A stretch of DNA of 53,129 nucleotides, taken from positions 1 through 53,129 of the forward strand of contig NZ_VSFA01000048.1 in NCBI RefSeq assembly GCF_008119785.1. Direction: 5' to 3'. The stretch's first letter is position 1, and each line of letters starts with the position of its first letter. The stretch comes from Micromonospora sp. MP36 (GTDB taxonomy: Bacteria; Actinomycetota; Actinomycetes; Mycobacteriales; Micromonosporaceae). Both the position numbers and the translations under genes were made by a program. Below are positions 8,791 to 22,541 of the stretch, piece after piece. The notes beneath the pieces were generated by a model. It was not told where the DNA came from. It saw nothing but the letters and a program-made list of their open reading frames with translations, and ran no database searches.

Positions 8791-8823
8791 GGCCGGCGGC
8801 GGGGTGTGCCCCCGCCGCCGGCC
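8791..8823. terminator. Strong GC hairpin
   Basis: A perfect 14-bp inverted repeat (8791-8804 with 8810-8823, 5-nt loop) lies between the decayed epimerase and the end of the convergent P450 gene. It is placed to terminate both strands. Confidence 0.6.
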
Positions 8824-8829
8824 CGGCGT

Positions 8830-10062
8830 TCAGAGGTGGACCGGCAGTGCGAGGAGGCCGTTCATGATGAACGTGCCCTGCCCGGCCAGTTCCTTCGGCT
8901 CCACCGCAAGCCGCAACCCCGGGAAGCGCGTGAACAGCGCCTCCACAGCGATGCGCGTCTCCATCCGGGCCAGGGCCGGGCCGATGCACCGGTGCACGCC
9001 GTGCCCGAACGCCACGTGCCGCTTGTCCGCGCGCTGGACGTCGAACTCCCCCGCGGCGGCGCCGTGCACCTCCGGGTCGCGGCCGGTCGCGGCGTAACCG
9101 ACCAGCACCGGGTCACCCCGGGAAATCGTCACGCCGGCGATCGTGACGTCCTCCGTCGCGAACCGGAACGGCAGGTGCGCGACCGGCGCCTCGGTGCGCA
9201 GCGTCTCCTCCACCACGTCGTCCCAGTCCACCCGGCCGCCCACTGCCAGGGCGCGCTGGCCGGGCCGGGTGAGCAGCGCCGCCACGGTGTTCGTGATGAG
9301 GTTCCTGGCCGGCTCAGCGCCGGTATTGAGCATCAGCTGCGCCAGGCCGACCAGCTCGGCATCGGACCCGTCGCCCGCGCCGGTCACCGGGCACCCGCCC
9401 GGCTGGGCCGCGATCATGTCGCTGATCAGATCCTCCCCCGGCTCCCGGCGCTTCGCCGCGACCAAGGCCTCGATCTTGCCCCGCAGCCGGGCGAACTCCG
9501 CAGCCGCTTTCTGCGGGGTCGACTCGACGTACCCGGCGCGGTCCAGGATGCCGTCCGGGTCGCCGTCGGGCACGCCGAGCAGTTCGCCGATCACCCGCGA
9601 CGCAACCCGGTGCGCGTACCGCTCCTTGAGGTCAACCGGCTCGCCCGGCCGCTCGGCCGCGTACCCGGCCAGGTCGTCCAGCGCGCCCGTCACGACCCGC
9701 TCGACCCGCGGCCGCAGCGCGGCGATGCGCTGCGGGCTGAACGCGCGGGTGACGAGCCGGCGCTGGCGGGCGTGCGGCTCACCGTCCGCGGTCGACATGT
9801 TGTCCATCCGGGCCCAAGCGATCAGCGGGAAGTCCGGGCCGAGGCTGCCGTCGACGTACGCCGGCCAGTGCCGCCGGGCGTTCTTGGCGAACCGCTCGTC
9901 CGCCAGGACCTTCCGGGCGGCGTGGTAGCCGGTCACCGACCAGGCCGCGACCCCGCCGGGCAGCAGCACGCGGGTGACCGGCCCGCGGGCCCGGAGCTGG
10001 GCCGCCTCGCCGTGGATGTCGGTGCCGGCGGGATCGATGACGAACAAGGAATCGTTGTCCAC
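8830..10062 (-). CDS. Cytochrome P450 with atypical I-helix
   Basis: This 410-residue bacterial P450 has the K-helix EETLR (ExxR) and the heme loop FGHGVHRCIG with its Cys ligand. The I-helix, normally AGxDT or AGxET, reads TGAEPARNL. It keeps an acidic residue but lacks the conserved Thr used for oxygen activation. P450s without this Thr often act on carrier- or substrate-assisted reactions, so an unusual oxidation is possible (inference). The GTG at 10062 follows AGGAGG at ideal spacing. An upstream in-frame extension to 10140 lacks such a site. It is the last gene of the leftward NRPS group, separated from it by about 370 bases. Confidence 0.9.
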   Translation of the reverse strand: MDNDSLFVIDPAGTDIHGEAAQLRARGPVTRVLLPGGVAAWSVTGYHAARKVLADERFAKNARRHWPAYVDGSLGPDFPLIAWARMDNMSTADGEPHARQRRLVTRAFSPQRIAALRPRVERVVTGALDDLAGYAAERPGEPVDLKERYAHRVASRVIGELLGVPDGDPDGILDRAGYVESTPQKAAAEFARLRGKIEALVAAKRREPGEDLISDMIAAQPGGCPVTGAGDGSDAELVGLAQLMLNTGAEPARNLITNTVAALLTRPGQRALAVGGRVDWDDVVEETLRTEAPVAHLPFRFATEDVTIAGVTISRGDPVLVGYAATGRDPEVHGAAAGEFDVQRADKRHVAFGHGVHRCIGPALARMETRIAVEALFTRFPGLRLAVEPKELAGQGTFIMNGLLALPVHL

Positions 10063-10428
10063 ATCTACCTCCTGTGAGGACGGATCGGTGCAGGTCACTC
10101 CCCATCGTGGCCAGTGATCACCGTCGCGGGCGTCTTCCACGGTGCGCTGCCGACCGGCGGGCGGCGACGCGGCCCGACACGCAAATCAGGAGAATCACCG
10201 GGACCTGGCGTCGTCGAGCCGGGCAGCCGCGCCTGGTGGTCGAGCTGCGACGCTCGTACCCGGGGCCGTCTGACCCCGGCCACGCGCGGATGGAGCCCGG
10301 GGTCGGCGGTCTTGGCTCCGCCGGCCCCGGGAGTCACGGTGCGCTCAGCGGCGCGTGCGCACGAAGGTGCCGGGGCTGCTCGGCCGGCCACGAATCGTGC
10401 TTCTCTGGGCCCTCCCCGCCAGACATCG
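10063..10428. other. Intergenic stretch
   Basis: This gap of 366 bases lies between two leftward genes. I recognise no protein family here. It likely holds the P450 promoter and possibly a terminator for the hydrolase gene. Confidence 0.4.
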
Positions 10429-11283
10429 TCATTGGCCACTTCCGCGGCTCGGCGCCATGGACCGGTGCGGGTCCGGCGGCCGCCAGCTCACGATCTGGTC
10501 AAGCACCAGCTTGGCCAGGTCCGGCGTCACGTCGTCGGGCCGTTCCGCGGGGGGCGGCGGTGTGATCCGACACCGACCCGGGCCAGTCCGGGGCAGCACG
10601 AAGTCGGGCTCATCGGTCATCACCGTCACCGCGACCGCGTCGGGGGGCGCCATCGCGGGCTGGTCGTTGCGGCAGGCCAGCAAGAAGGCGAGCCAGGTCC
10701 GGTACGACACCAGCAGCTCGGAGAAGGCCAGGGGCGGCTTGTCGAGGCCATGCCGCTTCGCCAGCTCCGCCAGCCCCTTCCTCATGAGCTGCTCCATCCC
10801 CGCGACGCAGGACCACGGATCGCCATCCAGGTCAGGACAAGAGTGGCCGCCGGCGCCCAGCTTCGCCTGGAACTCCGCGAACCCCTCAGTGACGTGGTCC
10901 GTACCGGGCCAGGTTGGCTGCACCAGGATGGCGGTGACCTCCCGGGCGGCGCTCAGGCGGCTGGCGATGTGCAGGGACAGGCCCGCGGCGCTGCAGTGGC
11001 TCACGACGAACACCCGCTGGTCAGTTGCTGCGGAGGATTCGCCGGAGCGGAAGATGGCAACGGCCTCGTCCGCCAGTTCCGGCAGGGAGGCGTAGAGCCG
11101 GTCCCCGGACAGTGCGCCACGCGGATCCACCTGGTAGATCCGCTGATCGGTGGCCACGCCGCTGAGCAGCTGGCTGAGCCGGGGCGCTCCGTTGAGCGCC
11201 TGGAAGTCGGCGACCAGGACTGCCGCTCCGTCCCCGGAGCTGAGTTGGCTGCAAATTCGTCCGGTGCCGGCGACGGGGCGCAT
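10429..11283 (-). CDS. Thioesterase-like alpha/beta hydrolase
   Basis: The 284-residue product has an alpha/beta-hydrolase layout resembling type I/II thioesterases of NRPS and PKS systems. An early VLVADFQALNG strand is followed by YASLPELADEAV, and a nucleophile elbow reads VSHCSAAGLS, with Ser in place after Cys. The usual GHSxG is altered to SHCSA, so both flanking Gly positions differ. The ATG at 11283 follows AAAGGAAA. It sits 117 bases downstream of the LLM monooxygenase in the MbtH-NRPS-LLM group, and the NRPS has no C-terminal TE domain, so this protein is the local candidate for product release or editing (inference). The family call rests on fold pattern only. Confidence 0.55.
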   Translation of the reverse strand: MRPVAGTGRICSQLSSGDGAAVLVADFQALNGAPRLSQLLSGVATDQRIYQVDPRGALSGDRLYASLPELADEAVAIFRSGESSAATDQRVFVVSHCSAAGLSLHIASRLSAAREVTAILVQPTWPGTDHVTEGFAEFQAKLGAGGHSCPDLDGDPWSCVAGMEQLMRKGLAELAKRHGLDKPPLAFSELLVSYRTWLAFLLACRNDQPAMAPPDAVAVTVMTDEPDFVLPRTGPGRCRITPPPPAERPDDVTPDLAKLVLDQIVSWRPPDPHRSMAPSRGSGQ

Positions 11284-11400
11284 CGGTGTTTCCTTTCGTC
11301 AGGCGCTTCAGCTCATCAGCAGCAGCGGGACTTCCGCGTCCCCTCGACGATGAACGCGCTCGCGGGCTTGAGTTCGGCGGGCGGAACGGCCGCTCACGCT

Positions 11401-12426
11401 TCAGATGCCGCCGTCCATGGCCGCGACGGCGCGCTCCATCGCGATTCGCGTGTGGTACAGGTCGTCGGGTTCTTGAGGCATGTCGAAGACGAATGTGCGG
11501 GCGCCCCCCTTCAGGTACGTCGTCACTGCCTGTGCCACCTCGTCGTAGCTCCCCACCAGGTAGGGGCAGAACGTGTGGTGGTACCGGAAGGGAACCAACC
11601 AGTACGCCCCTCCCTCCCCTTCATCGGCGATAGGCACGGAAGCGAGCTGAGGCTGCCAGGACGACACGGCGGCGGAGAGGAGCAATTTCATCCTCTCGGC
11701 CCCTGCCGGGTCGGCCGGGAACCGCTTGCGCGCGATCCGCCACGCCTCGGACGAGTCATCACGGGCGATGATTCCGATGCTGATGCCGGCGCCGAACTTG
11801 TTCTTGCGAGCATCCGGACTCGCGAATTCGGCGGGCAGCAACGGGAAGGAGAGCTGGCCGACGCCCAGCGACTCTCCCGCCTGCAGGCTGGCTGCCGACG
11901 AGCCGGACACGTACGCCGTGGGCAGCAGGTCGGCGGGCACCGGGGTGGTGAGCCGGGCCCGCCGGAAGTTGTAGTACTGGCCCGCGTAACTGGTCAGGCC
12001 GCCATCAAGCAGCATTCTGACGATCGTCACGTACTCGATGAGCCGGTCGTATCGGGCGTCGTGCGACAGAACATCACCCTGGACGCGGAGATCACGGCTG
12101 AATCCGCCGCTGACGAAGTTGAGGTCGACTTGCCTGCCGTACAAGTGGGCCAGGGACGACACCGCCCGGGCCAACGCGAACGGGCTCTTGTCCAGCGGCT
12201 GTACCGCGATGAGCGGCACGAAGGTGGCGGTGTTCGCGATGGTCGCCTGGGCCGACATCCAGGCGTCGATCGAGGTGTTGTCGCTGTACAGCAGGGCGCC
12301 GCGGTAGCCCGCGTCATCGGCCCACCTGGCGGTCTCCAGCAGCTTGCGCAGGTGGGAATCCTGGCCGTACCCAATGCTGGATCGACATGTCGAGTAGATG
12401 GTTACACCGCTGGCGGCCAGGTCCAT
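11401..12426 (-). CDS. LLM-class flavin-dependent monooxygenase
   Basis: This 341-residue luciferase-like protein is related to SsuD-type alkanesulfonate monooxygenases. It has an N-terminal TIM-barrel with ARWADDAGYRGALLYSDN, a TATFVPLIAVQP strand, and the FVSGGFSRDLRV region that contacts flavin phosphate in the family. These enzymes use reduced flavin from a separate reductase plus oxygen. The ATG at 12426 has a perfect GGAGGAGG site. Only 29 bases separate it from the NRPS stop, so it is almost certainly in the NRPS operon. LLM enzymes in peptide clusters often hydroxylate carrier-bound or finished amino acids. The substrate here is unknown. The flavin reductase at 39988 could supply FMNH2 but is far away. 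Confidence 0.88.
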   Translation of the reverse strand: MDLAASGVTIYSTCRSSIGYGQDSHLRKLLETARWADDAGYRGALLYSDNTSIDAWMSAQATIANTATFVPLIAVQPLDKSPFALARAVSSLAHLYGRQVDLNFVSGGFSRDLRVQGDVLSHDARYDRLIEYVTIVRMLLDGGLTSYAGQYYNFRRARLTTPVPADLLPTAYVSGSSAASLQAGESLGVGQLSFPLLPAEFASPDARKNKFGAGISIGIIARDDSSEAWRIARKRFPADPAGAERMKLLLSAAVSSWQPQLASVPIADEGEGGAYWLVPFRYHHTFCPYLVGSYDEVAQAVTTYLKGGARTFVFDMPQEPDDLYHTRIAMERAVAAMDGGI

Positions 12427-12455
12427 CGTCCCTCCTCCGGGCGTCGTCTTGCGGA

Positions 12456-17458
<5,003 letters not shown>

Positions 17459-17462
<4 letters not shown>

Positions 17463-17668
17463 GCCCGCTCAGCCTGGACAAGGCTGTTAGGACGCATGTC
17501 AGTCCAGTGCTCTTCGACATACTGAAGGCAATTCGAGCGGGAATCCGTGTCATGCGCCGTAACCCAGCCACCCGGAACGGCAATGCCAGCCGGCCACAAA
17601 CTGTACTGCCCTTCGTCATTCACTAGGACTAGGTACAGGGCGTCAGCGTCCTCGAACGGATTAGTCAT
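17459..17668 (-). CDS. mbtH: MbtH-family NRPS chaperone
   Basis: This 69-residue protein carries the full MbtH signature: N-terminal NPFED, NDEGQYSLWP, PGGW and a C-terminal WTDMRPNSL. MbtH proteins bind adenylation domains and are needed for folding or activity of many of them. The stop codon overlaps the NRPS GTG start by the four bases GTGA, so the two are translated together. This implies that one or both A domains here depend on it. Confidence 0.95.
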
Positions 17669-18054
17669 GGCAACCTCATTCCGCTTAGCACGACCCGGCC
17701 AGCCAAATAGCCCTCATGGTCCCCGCGCCACGACGGGCGGCTCGCTGACCAGCCTGCCCGGCCGATTTACCCCGGCGCATCTCCACAGTTGCCCATGCGT
17801 TTCAGCCCCACCGATGGCGGTCGGAACCAGAGGCAACCTCGTACGGCCGGCGGGTGTCGGAGAAGGCGACGTCAGCCGCCCGCAGCCGAGCTCGCCGGCC
17901 ACCAGGTCCATAATGGATAGACCGCCATCGCACAGCAGAATTTTCAGCCTGTCCGGATCCGCCTGCGAGATCAGCGACGAGTGATCGGTTCCGGCAACCC
18001 GGCCACTGGAATTCGCGCAATGGCCGGGTGAACGCGGACGGGTCGAGAGGGGTG
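17669..18054. other. Intergenic stretch upstream of the NRPS operon
   Basis: These 386 bases hold no recognisable gene. The promoter of the MbtH-NRPS operon should lie in the left part. The right end follows the leftward peptidase gene. Confidence 0.4.
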
Positions 18055-19677
18055 TCAGCGTAGCCGGCGGGTCAGCGGGAGCCCGGGGGTCAACGCGATG
18101 CGCGCCGCCAGCTTCGCAGCGTCAACTCCGGACGCCTTTGCGGTGGCCGCGTCGGGTACCGGCTGCGGGAGCGGTTCGCAGGTCGCGTCCGGGCCGCTGC
18201 CCCGCTTGCGTGCGGGCAGCGCACCGGTGGCCAGGTAGTTGGCGACCGTGCCGTTTACGCACTCGTTGCCGACGAAGAACCCGCTGGCGTGGCTGGTGCC
18301 ACCAGACACGGCAAGCAGGCTGGAGTGCGGGAACCGCCTGCGCACCTCGAGGCTCCCCTCGAACGGTGTTGCCGCGTCGAGCGTCTCGTTGATGAGCAGG
18401 ACGCTCGCCACGCGCTGCCCGTCGATGTTCACCGCCTTGCCCGCCGGCGCCGGCCAGGACCGGCAGGGCGCGTTGTACCACCCGTTGAGCCAGGTGAGGA
18501 ACGGCGCCGTCTGGAAGGTGGCCCTGAGGTCGCGCTGCCACTTGGCCCAACTCCTGGGCCACTGCACGTCGGTGCACACCACCCCGGTGTAGACGGCGTA
18601 GGCGTTATCGTCGCCCGGCCCGTCGACGGCCTGGTACAAACCGATTAGGGTGTCGGCGTCCTTGTCGTGCACCCAACCGGCGAACGCGCCCGCGAGGTCG
18701 AGCCAGAAGAACTGGTTGTAACCGGCGTGGAGGAAGATGTCACTCCACTCGTCACCGCCGACGACACCGCCGGCCGGCTGTCGGTCTAGATCGTGGAGAT
18801 TCTGATAGAAGAGCTTCTCGACCGCAGCCGCTGTGGTGCCGAGGTGATACACACTGTCGTACTGCGCGAGCCAGCCGAACCACATCTTGATGTTGCGCTC
18901 GAAGGCGACGGCCTGGTTCAGGTTGTTCTGGTACCACACATTGCGGGGGTCCACGGTGCTGTCCAGCACCATCCGCCGTACTCGCGTCGGGTAGACAGTG
19001 GCGTAGACTTGGCCGAGGTATGTGCCGTATGAGTACCCGTAGTAGTTGATCTGCGATGCGCCCAGCGCGATTCGCAGGCTCTCCAGGTCGCGCGCGGAGT
19101 CCAGCGTCGTCATGTGTCGCAGTAGCGGCCCGTTGTTGGCGGCGCAGGCGCGGGCGTACGCACGCGTGCGCGCGAGCCAGGTGCGCTCAAGGGTCGGCGT
19201 ACTCGGCACGTACGGCGGTCGAGGTGCGCCAAAGTAGTCCGGCTGACAGGAGATCGCCGGCACGCTTGAGCCCACGCCGCGCGGGTCGAGACCGATCCAG
19301 TCGTACGCGTCACCTGCCCCGTTCGGGACCAGCTGACCCGTTGCTGCCATGCTCAGCCCGGATCCGCCGGGTCCGCCCGGGTTGGTCAGCATGACGCCTT
19401 GGTATTGCGAATCCGGCGTCGTGTGAACGACCCGTGATACCGCGAGCTGGATCTTAGCGCCGCGCGGATGGGCGTAGTCGAGCGGGACAGCGAGGAATCC
19501 GCATTGCGCGCCGACGGTGGCCAGGTACGGATCGCTGCATGCGCCCCACGCGATGCCGGTCGCGGCGGCTGAGTTCGCTGATGCCCCAGCGCTGACTCCG
19601 ACCCCGGTCATGATGATGCCAACTACGGCCGCGGCGACGGATTGCCTTATCCGGCGGCGGTTCGTGGTGCTCTTCAC
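18055..19677 (-). CDS. Secreted tripeptidyl-aminopeptidase-like alpha/beta hydrolase (peptidase S33)
   Basis: This 540-residue protein begins with a Sec-type signal (basic RRRIRQ, hydrophobic AAAVVGIIMTGVGVSAGASA). It continues with the family's start (CGFLAVPLDYAHP), the oxyanion segment NPGGPGGSG, GLDPRGVG, and the nucleophile elbow YYGYSYGTYLG. The C-terminal part has the NETLDAATPFE Asp region and SHAS His region typical of Streptomyces Tap/SlpD proteins, which release tripeptides from extracellular substrates. The GTG start follows AAGGAGGG. Secreted peptidases in NRPS clusters sometimes remove an N-terminal acyl or peptide piece from an inactive precursor outside the cell. That role here is inference, and a housekeeping peptidase is the alternative. 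Confidence 0.88.
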   Translation of the reverse strand: MKSTTNRRRIRQSVAAAVVGIIMTGVGVSAGASANSAAATGIAWGACSDPYLATVGAQCGFLAVPLDYAHPRGAKIQLAVSRVVHTTPDSQYQGVMLTNPGGPGGSGLSMAATGQLVPNGAGDAYDWIGLDPRGVGSSVPAISCQPDYFGAPRPPYVPSTPTLERTWLARTRAYARACAANNGPLLRHMTTLDSARDLESLRIALGASQINYYGYSYGTYLGQVYATVYPTRVRRMVLDSTVDPRNVWYQNNLNQAVAFERNIKMWFGWLAQYDSVYHLGTTAAAVEKLFYQNLHDLDRQPAGGVVGGDEWSDIFLHAGYNQFFWLDLAGAFAGWVHDKDADTLIGLYQAVDGPGDDNAYAVYTGVVCTDVQWPRSWAKWQRDLRATFQTAPFLTWLNGWYNAPCRSWPAPAGKAVNIDGQRVASVLLINETLDAATPFEGSLEVRRRFPHSSLLAVSGGTSHASGFFVGNECVNGTVANYLATGALPARKRGSGPDATCEPLPQPVPDAATAKASGVDAAKLAARIALTPGLPLTRRLR

Positions 19678-20171
19678 GCGACCCTCCTTGGGGTTTGAAT
19701 GCGAGCCGTCAGCAATTTGATGCTTGTCGGCACCTCACGCCCGCGGAAGGTTTTTTTGTGCGCAGTTCCCGACCGCCGCCGGACAGGGACTCTCCGAGTC
19801 CGAAAGCCACGCACCCGCGTCCAGTCGGCACGGGCCGCAACCAGCTCGCGCCCAGGGCCGAGGTGAGTCACTCGCCGCAAGATAACTGGGATCGCCAGCG
19901 TTATTGATGACGAGCAACCACCGACCGCGGACCCTCACGACAAGCGCCAGAGCAGACGGCCCCAACCCTGGGATGCACCGGTATGACGGCAGGGATCTTG
20001 GTAGGGAACCGTCCCGGGATCATCCGTCCAGCGCTGGACGAACCGGGACCAGGACTTCGTATTACCCGGGGCCGGTCCCGGGCGCCGCGGTGTCCTCCGC
20101 GCCCGCGTGGTCCACGAGATGCTCCGCACCGCGTCGACACCGTCACGACCGACCCTTGACACCACAAACGC
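19678..20171. other. Intergenic stretch
   Basis: This gap of 494 bases lies between the carrier-protein gene and the peptidase, both leftward. No family was recognised in any frame. The peptidase promoter is expected near its right-hand neighbour sequence at 19.7-19.8 kb. Confidence 0.4.
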
Positions 20172-20708
20172 CTAACCGAGCGGCATCAGGTCCAGAAGCC
20201 GGTCGAGCTCCGCGACAGTCGGCGCGTCGAAAAGATCATCCATCGATATATCCTGGCCAAATATCGCGCTGGCCCGGCTGGCTATCAGCATGGCGTCGAT
20301 TGACTCGCCGCCCAGGGGGAAGAAGTTGTCGTCGACCCCGCACCGGGGCCGGGCGAGCACTTCGGCGAATATCGTGCACAGGGCTTCCTGGCGAGGGGTG
20401 TCAGGTGGCCGGTAGGGCATCACGCCACGCAGGTCAGGTGCCGGTAGTGCGTGCGGCTCGGCCATCCCCGCGGAGTTGACCGGGATGGCGTCGACAACCA
20501 TGATGGCGGCCGGCACCGCGCTGCCCGGCAGCTGCTTCCTGACGTACTTGTGCAGCTCAGCCAGGTTGAGGCCGGAGCTGCCGGGCACGACGTAGGCCAC
20601 CAGGACCTGGCCGACGGATTCGTGCTCATGTGCCAGGACCGCGACATCTGCGAGCCCGGGGTAGACGGCCAGAACGTCTCGCACGTTTTGGATCGCAGCA
20701 GTAGCCAT
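20172..20708 (-). CDS. Adenylation C-subdomain fused to a peptidyl carrier protein
   Basis: This 178-residue protein starts at an ATG behind GAAGGGAAGGTGAG. Residues 1-~95 match only the small C-terminal subdomain of an NRPS adenylation domain (VGQVLVAYVVPG, then LPGSAVPAAIMVVDAIPVN). The A10 motif normally has NGKxDRxALP with the adenylating Lys; here it reads NSAGMAEPHALP, so that Lys is absent. Residues ~100-178 are a complete carrier protein with the phosphopantetheine Ser in FFPLGGESID. There is no N-subdomain, so it cannot activate an amino acid itself. It should act as a stand-alone carrier loaded in trans, perhaps by the A domains at 12.5-17.5 kb. No upstream remnant of the missing part was seen. 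Confidence 0.8.
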   Translation of the reverse strand: MATAAIQNVRDVLAVYPGLADVAVLAHEHESVGQVLVAYVVPGSSGLNLAELHKYVRKQLPGSAVPAAIMVVDAIPVNSAGMAEPHALPAPDLRGVMPYRPPDTPRQEALCTIFAEVLARPRCGVDDNFFPLGGESIDAMLIASRASAIFGQDISMDDLFDAPTVAELDRLLDLMPLG

Positions 20709-21020
20709 CAGCCGCTCACCTTCCCTTCGAGGCTCCAAAGCTTCCGAGCTACCTTCGCACGTCAAGGCTTGGGAGCTATCTCCCAGATTGCGCGGATGCC
20801 GAGACTGCTTGTGGGCAGCACGGGCGGCTCGTTTCGATGGACTTCGAGAGGTGACGCGCGACTGGGTCGGGCCGATGTTCATGCCGACCTTGATTGGCTC
20901 TTCTGCTGCGCTGTGGACATTCTGATTGCCCGCCGACCAATAACCTTCGCCAGCCAGCGACACTGGTGAACCGTCCCGATGATCCTGGAGACCGGGACCG
21001 TTATTGAGCTTTCCGAGCCA
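20709..21020. other. Intergenic stretch
   Basis: About 310 bases lie upstream of the carrier-protein gene. No coding signal was recognised. It should contain that gene's leftward promoter. Confidence 0.35.
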
Positions 21021-21541
21021 GCAGCCGGCCGCGGTGGTCGTCCGCACCTTCCACACGCGTGGGCGGCGCACCCGACCTCGCGCTCCACGCGACGTTCGCG
21101 CTCCTCGGCCCGTCCGGGTCCAGCACCAGCCCGCGACGGACCATCGCCGGCCTGGGGCAGCCGACCTCCGGTGAGGTCTGCTCGGTGACCGGATGGTCAG
21201 CCACGCCCAGGCCGAGACCCTCTCGCTCGCCGACCGGATCGGGTCACGGCCGCCGGGCAGATCTACCAGATCGGCACCGCCGACCGACCCGTCCGCCACG
21301 AGAGCGGCGGCGGATCGCGCCGTCGCTGCCCAGGTCGAGCGGGCCGGTCGCGCCCGGCTCACCGGGCCACGTGCGATCATCGAACACCTCGGCGTGGCGT
21401 CCCCGGGTGACCGTCGACGTCGGCGACGTACTGATCGGCACGACCGTGCCCGAGAAGGCCGAGCCGGCGCCCGGCGCGGCCGCGTGGCTTACCTTCGATC
21501 TACCGGGGCGCCGGCGTTGGGCCCCGCCGGGGTGCGACTGA
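21020..21541 (+). pseudogene. Decayed sugar-ABC-transporter ATPase (MalK/UgpC type)
   Basis: Pieces of a MalK-like ATPase appear in order but in all three forward frames. There is a Walker A region FALLGPSGSSTS lacking the GK, followed by TIAGLGQPTSGEV. VSHAQAETLSLADRI matches the switch region normally written VTHDQxEAxxLADRI. Then come VTAAGQIYQIGTADRP and the C-terminal OB-fold scraps PRAIIEHLG and VGDVLIGTTVPEKAEPAPGA. The middle, including signature LSGGQ and Walker B, is missing. About half of a ~1.1-kb gene remains. The boundaries are approximate. Confidence 0.7.
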
Positions 21542-21575
21542 AGACGCCGAGCTGGCGAAGCGCAGAGGCACGGGG

Positions 21576-22019
21576 TCAGCGCGTGTGCGGGAGCCGCCTT
21601 ACCAGGACCGGCACCACGATCGCCGCAGCGACGATGTGCAGAGCGACCAAGGTTGCCGCAGAGCCGGCGTCGAACCCAAACGTGAGGCTTGGGACGAAGG
21701 ACAGCACGATCAGCGCCACCGCCGTCCGCATGAATGTGGACCGCGGCCGGCGTGCCTTGCGCGCCATGACGGCGGCGATACCGACACCGATGAGCGAGAA
21801 GACCAGCGTGAACACCGCGAACAGGGGGATCGGGATGCTCGCGCCTGTGCTGTCGCCGAACGAGACACCGGCGGCCGATGCGAGCGCCGCGAGGACGGTT
21901 GTGGCGATCGCGGCGACGACGGCCGCGGCGACGCCGTGCTTCCAGACCGGCTGTCGCTCGGTGACCGAGGCCGGCGCGCTGGGGGATGGTGCGGTCCGGC
22001 TGTGCGTGTCATCCATCAT
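21576..22019 (-). CDS. DUF6069-like four-helix membrane protein
   Basis: This is a 147-residue protein with a short polar N-terminus and four hydrophobic segments: about 28-48 (VAAAVVAAIATTVLAALA), 63-85 (IPLFAVFTLVFSLIGVGIAA), 95-115 and 120-140. The pattern and the IPLFAVF..VFSLIG motif resemble the small actinobacterial DUF6069 family, whose function is unknown. Start ATG 22019 has GAAGGA ten bases upstream; 22016 is the adjacent alternative. It stands alone between two pieces of decayed DNA. Confidence 0.65.
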   Translation of the reverse strand: MMDDTHSRTAPSPSAPASVTERQPVWKHGVAAAVVAAIATTVLAALASAAGVSFGDSTGASIPIPLFAVFTLVFSLIGVGIAAVMARKARRPRSTFMRTAVALIVLSFVPSLTFGFDAGSAATLVALHIVAAAIVVPVLVRRLPHTR

Positions 22020-22284
22020 CGATGAAAATCCTTCGGAGTGCGGCTAGACGCGCGACAGTTCCGGCGGCCACGGAAAGCTACCGCTCGGCTCGGTCGGCAA
22101 GTTCATGCACCGGAAGGTATCGGCGGGCGACCGCCGGCGCATCTTCCATTGTGCGCACTTTGGTGGCGGTCGCGCTGTTCACCCGACGGCGGACGGCGCC
22201 AGACCTGGCGCTGGGCCGTTGACGTTCCGGCCTCGGTGGCGTCCGCCGGTTGACCCGCGTGAGCCGGCGGGGGGGGGTGGCGAC

Positions 22285-22440
22285 CGACGCGGTCACGGCC
22301 ATGCCCTGCTTGAGGGTCACCGCCACCAGGCAGCCGCGTTCAGCGACCTCGACGAGGTGTTCGAGATCCGCGGGCGGGCACGAGTCGCAGGCCACCTCGA
22401 TGTGGATCGTGCCGAACCGTCGGGCGTTCGCGGCGAGCAC
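22285..22440 (-). pseudogene. OsmC-family C-terminal fragment
   Basis: In one leftward frame the peptide HIEVACDSCPPADLEHLVEV, followed by AERGCLVAVTLKQG, resembles the C-terminal third of OsmC-type peroxidases (usually LVELAERGCLVANTLRxG, with the resolving Cys). Nothing of the N-terminal domain or first catalytic Cys is found. The frame merely runs into the tRNA-like sequence upstream, so this is a scrap. Confidence 0.45.
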
Positions 22441-22484
22441 GCCAGTGACACGGCAGGCTGCGCCCTCGCCGGACCGGATCGGGC

Positions 22485-22537
22485 CTGGGCTGCAACCCGC
22501 CGAAGAGGTCATCGGTTCAAATCCGGCCACCCCCACC
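22485..22537 (+). other. tRNA 3'-end-like fragment
   Basis: The stretch GGTCATCGGTTCAAATCC followed by GGCCACCCCCACC reads as a T-arm (canonical GGTTCAAATCC loop) plus the 3' acceptor strand of a tRNA, with an ACC end. Upstream bases (GGGCTGCAACCC) recall an anticodon arm but do not fold properly, and no D-arm or 5' acceptor strand matches. It lies five bases before a strong terminator, the normal order at the end of a tRNA gene. Integrases use tRNA 3' ends as attachment sites, so this may be the trace of an integration. The tRNA identity is not clear. Confidence 0.5.
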
Positions 22538-22541
22538 GGAT

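Noticed and set aside
22078..22536. 152-codon minus frame starting MGVAGFEPMTSS
   Set aside because: The start is the well-known false peptide read from the reverse of a tRNA T-arm. Only the OsmC-like middle is meaningful, as a fragment.
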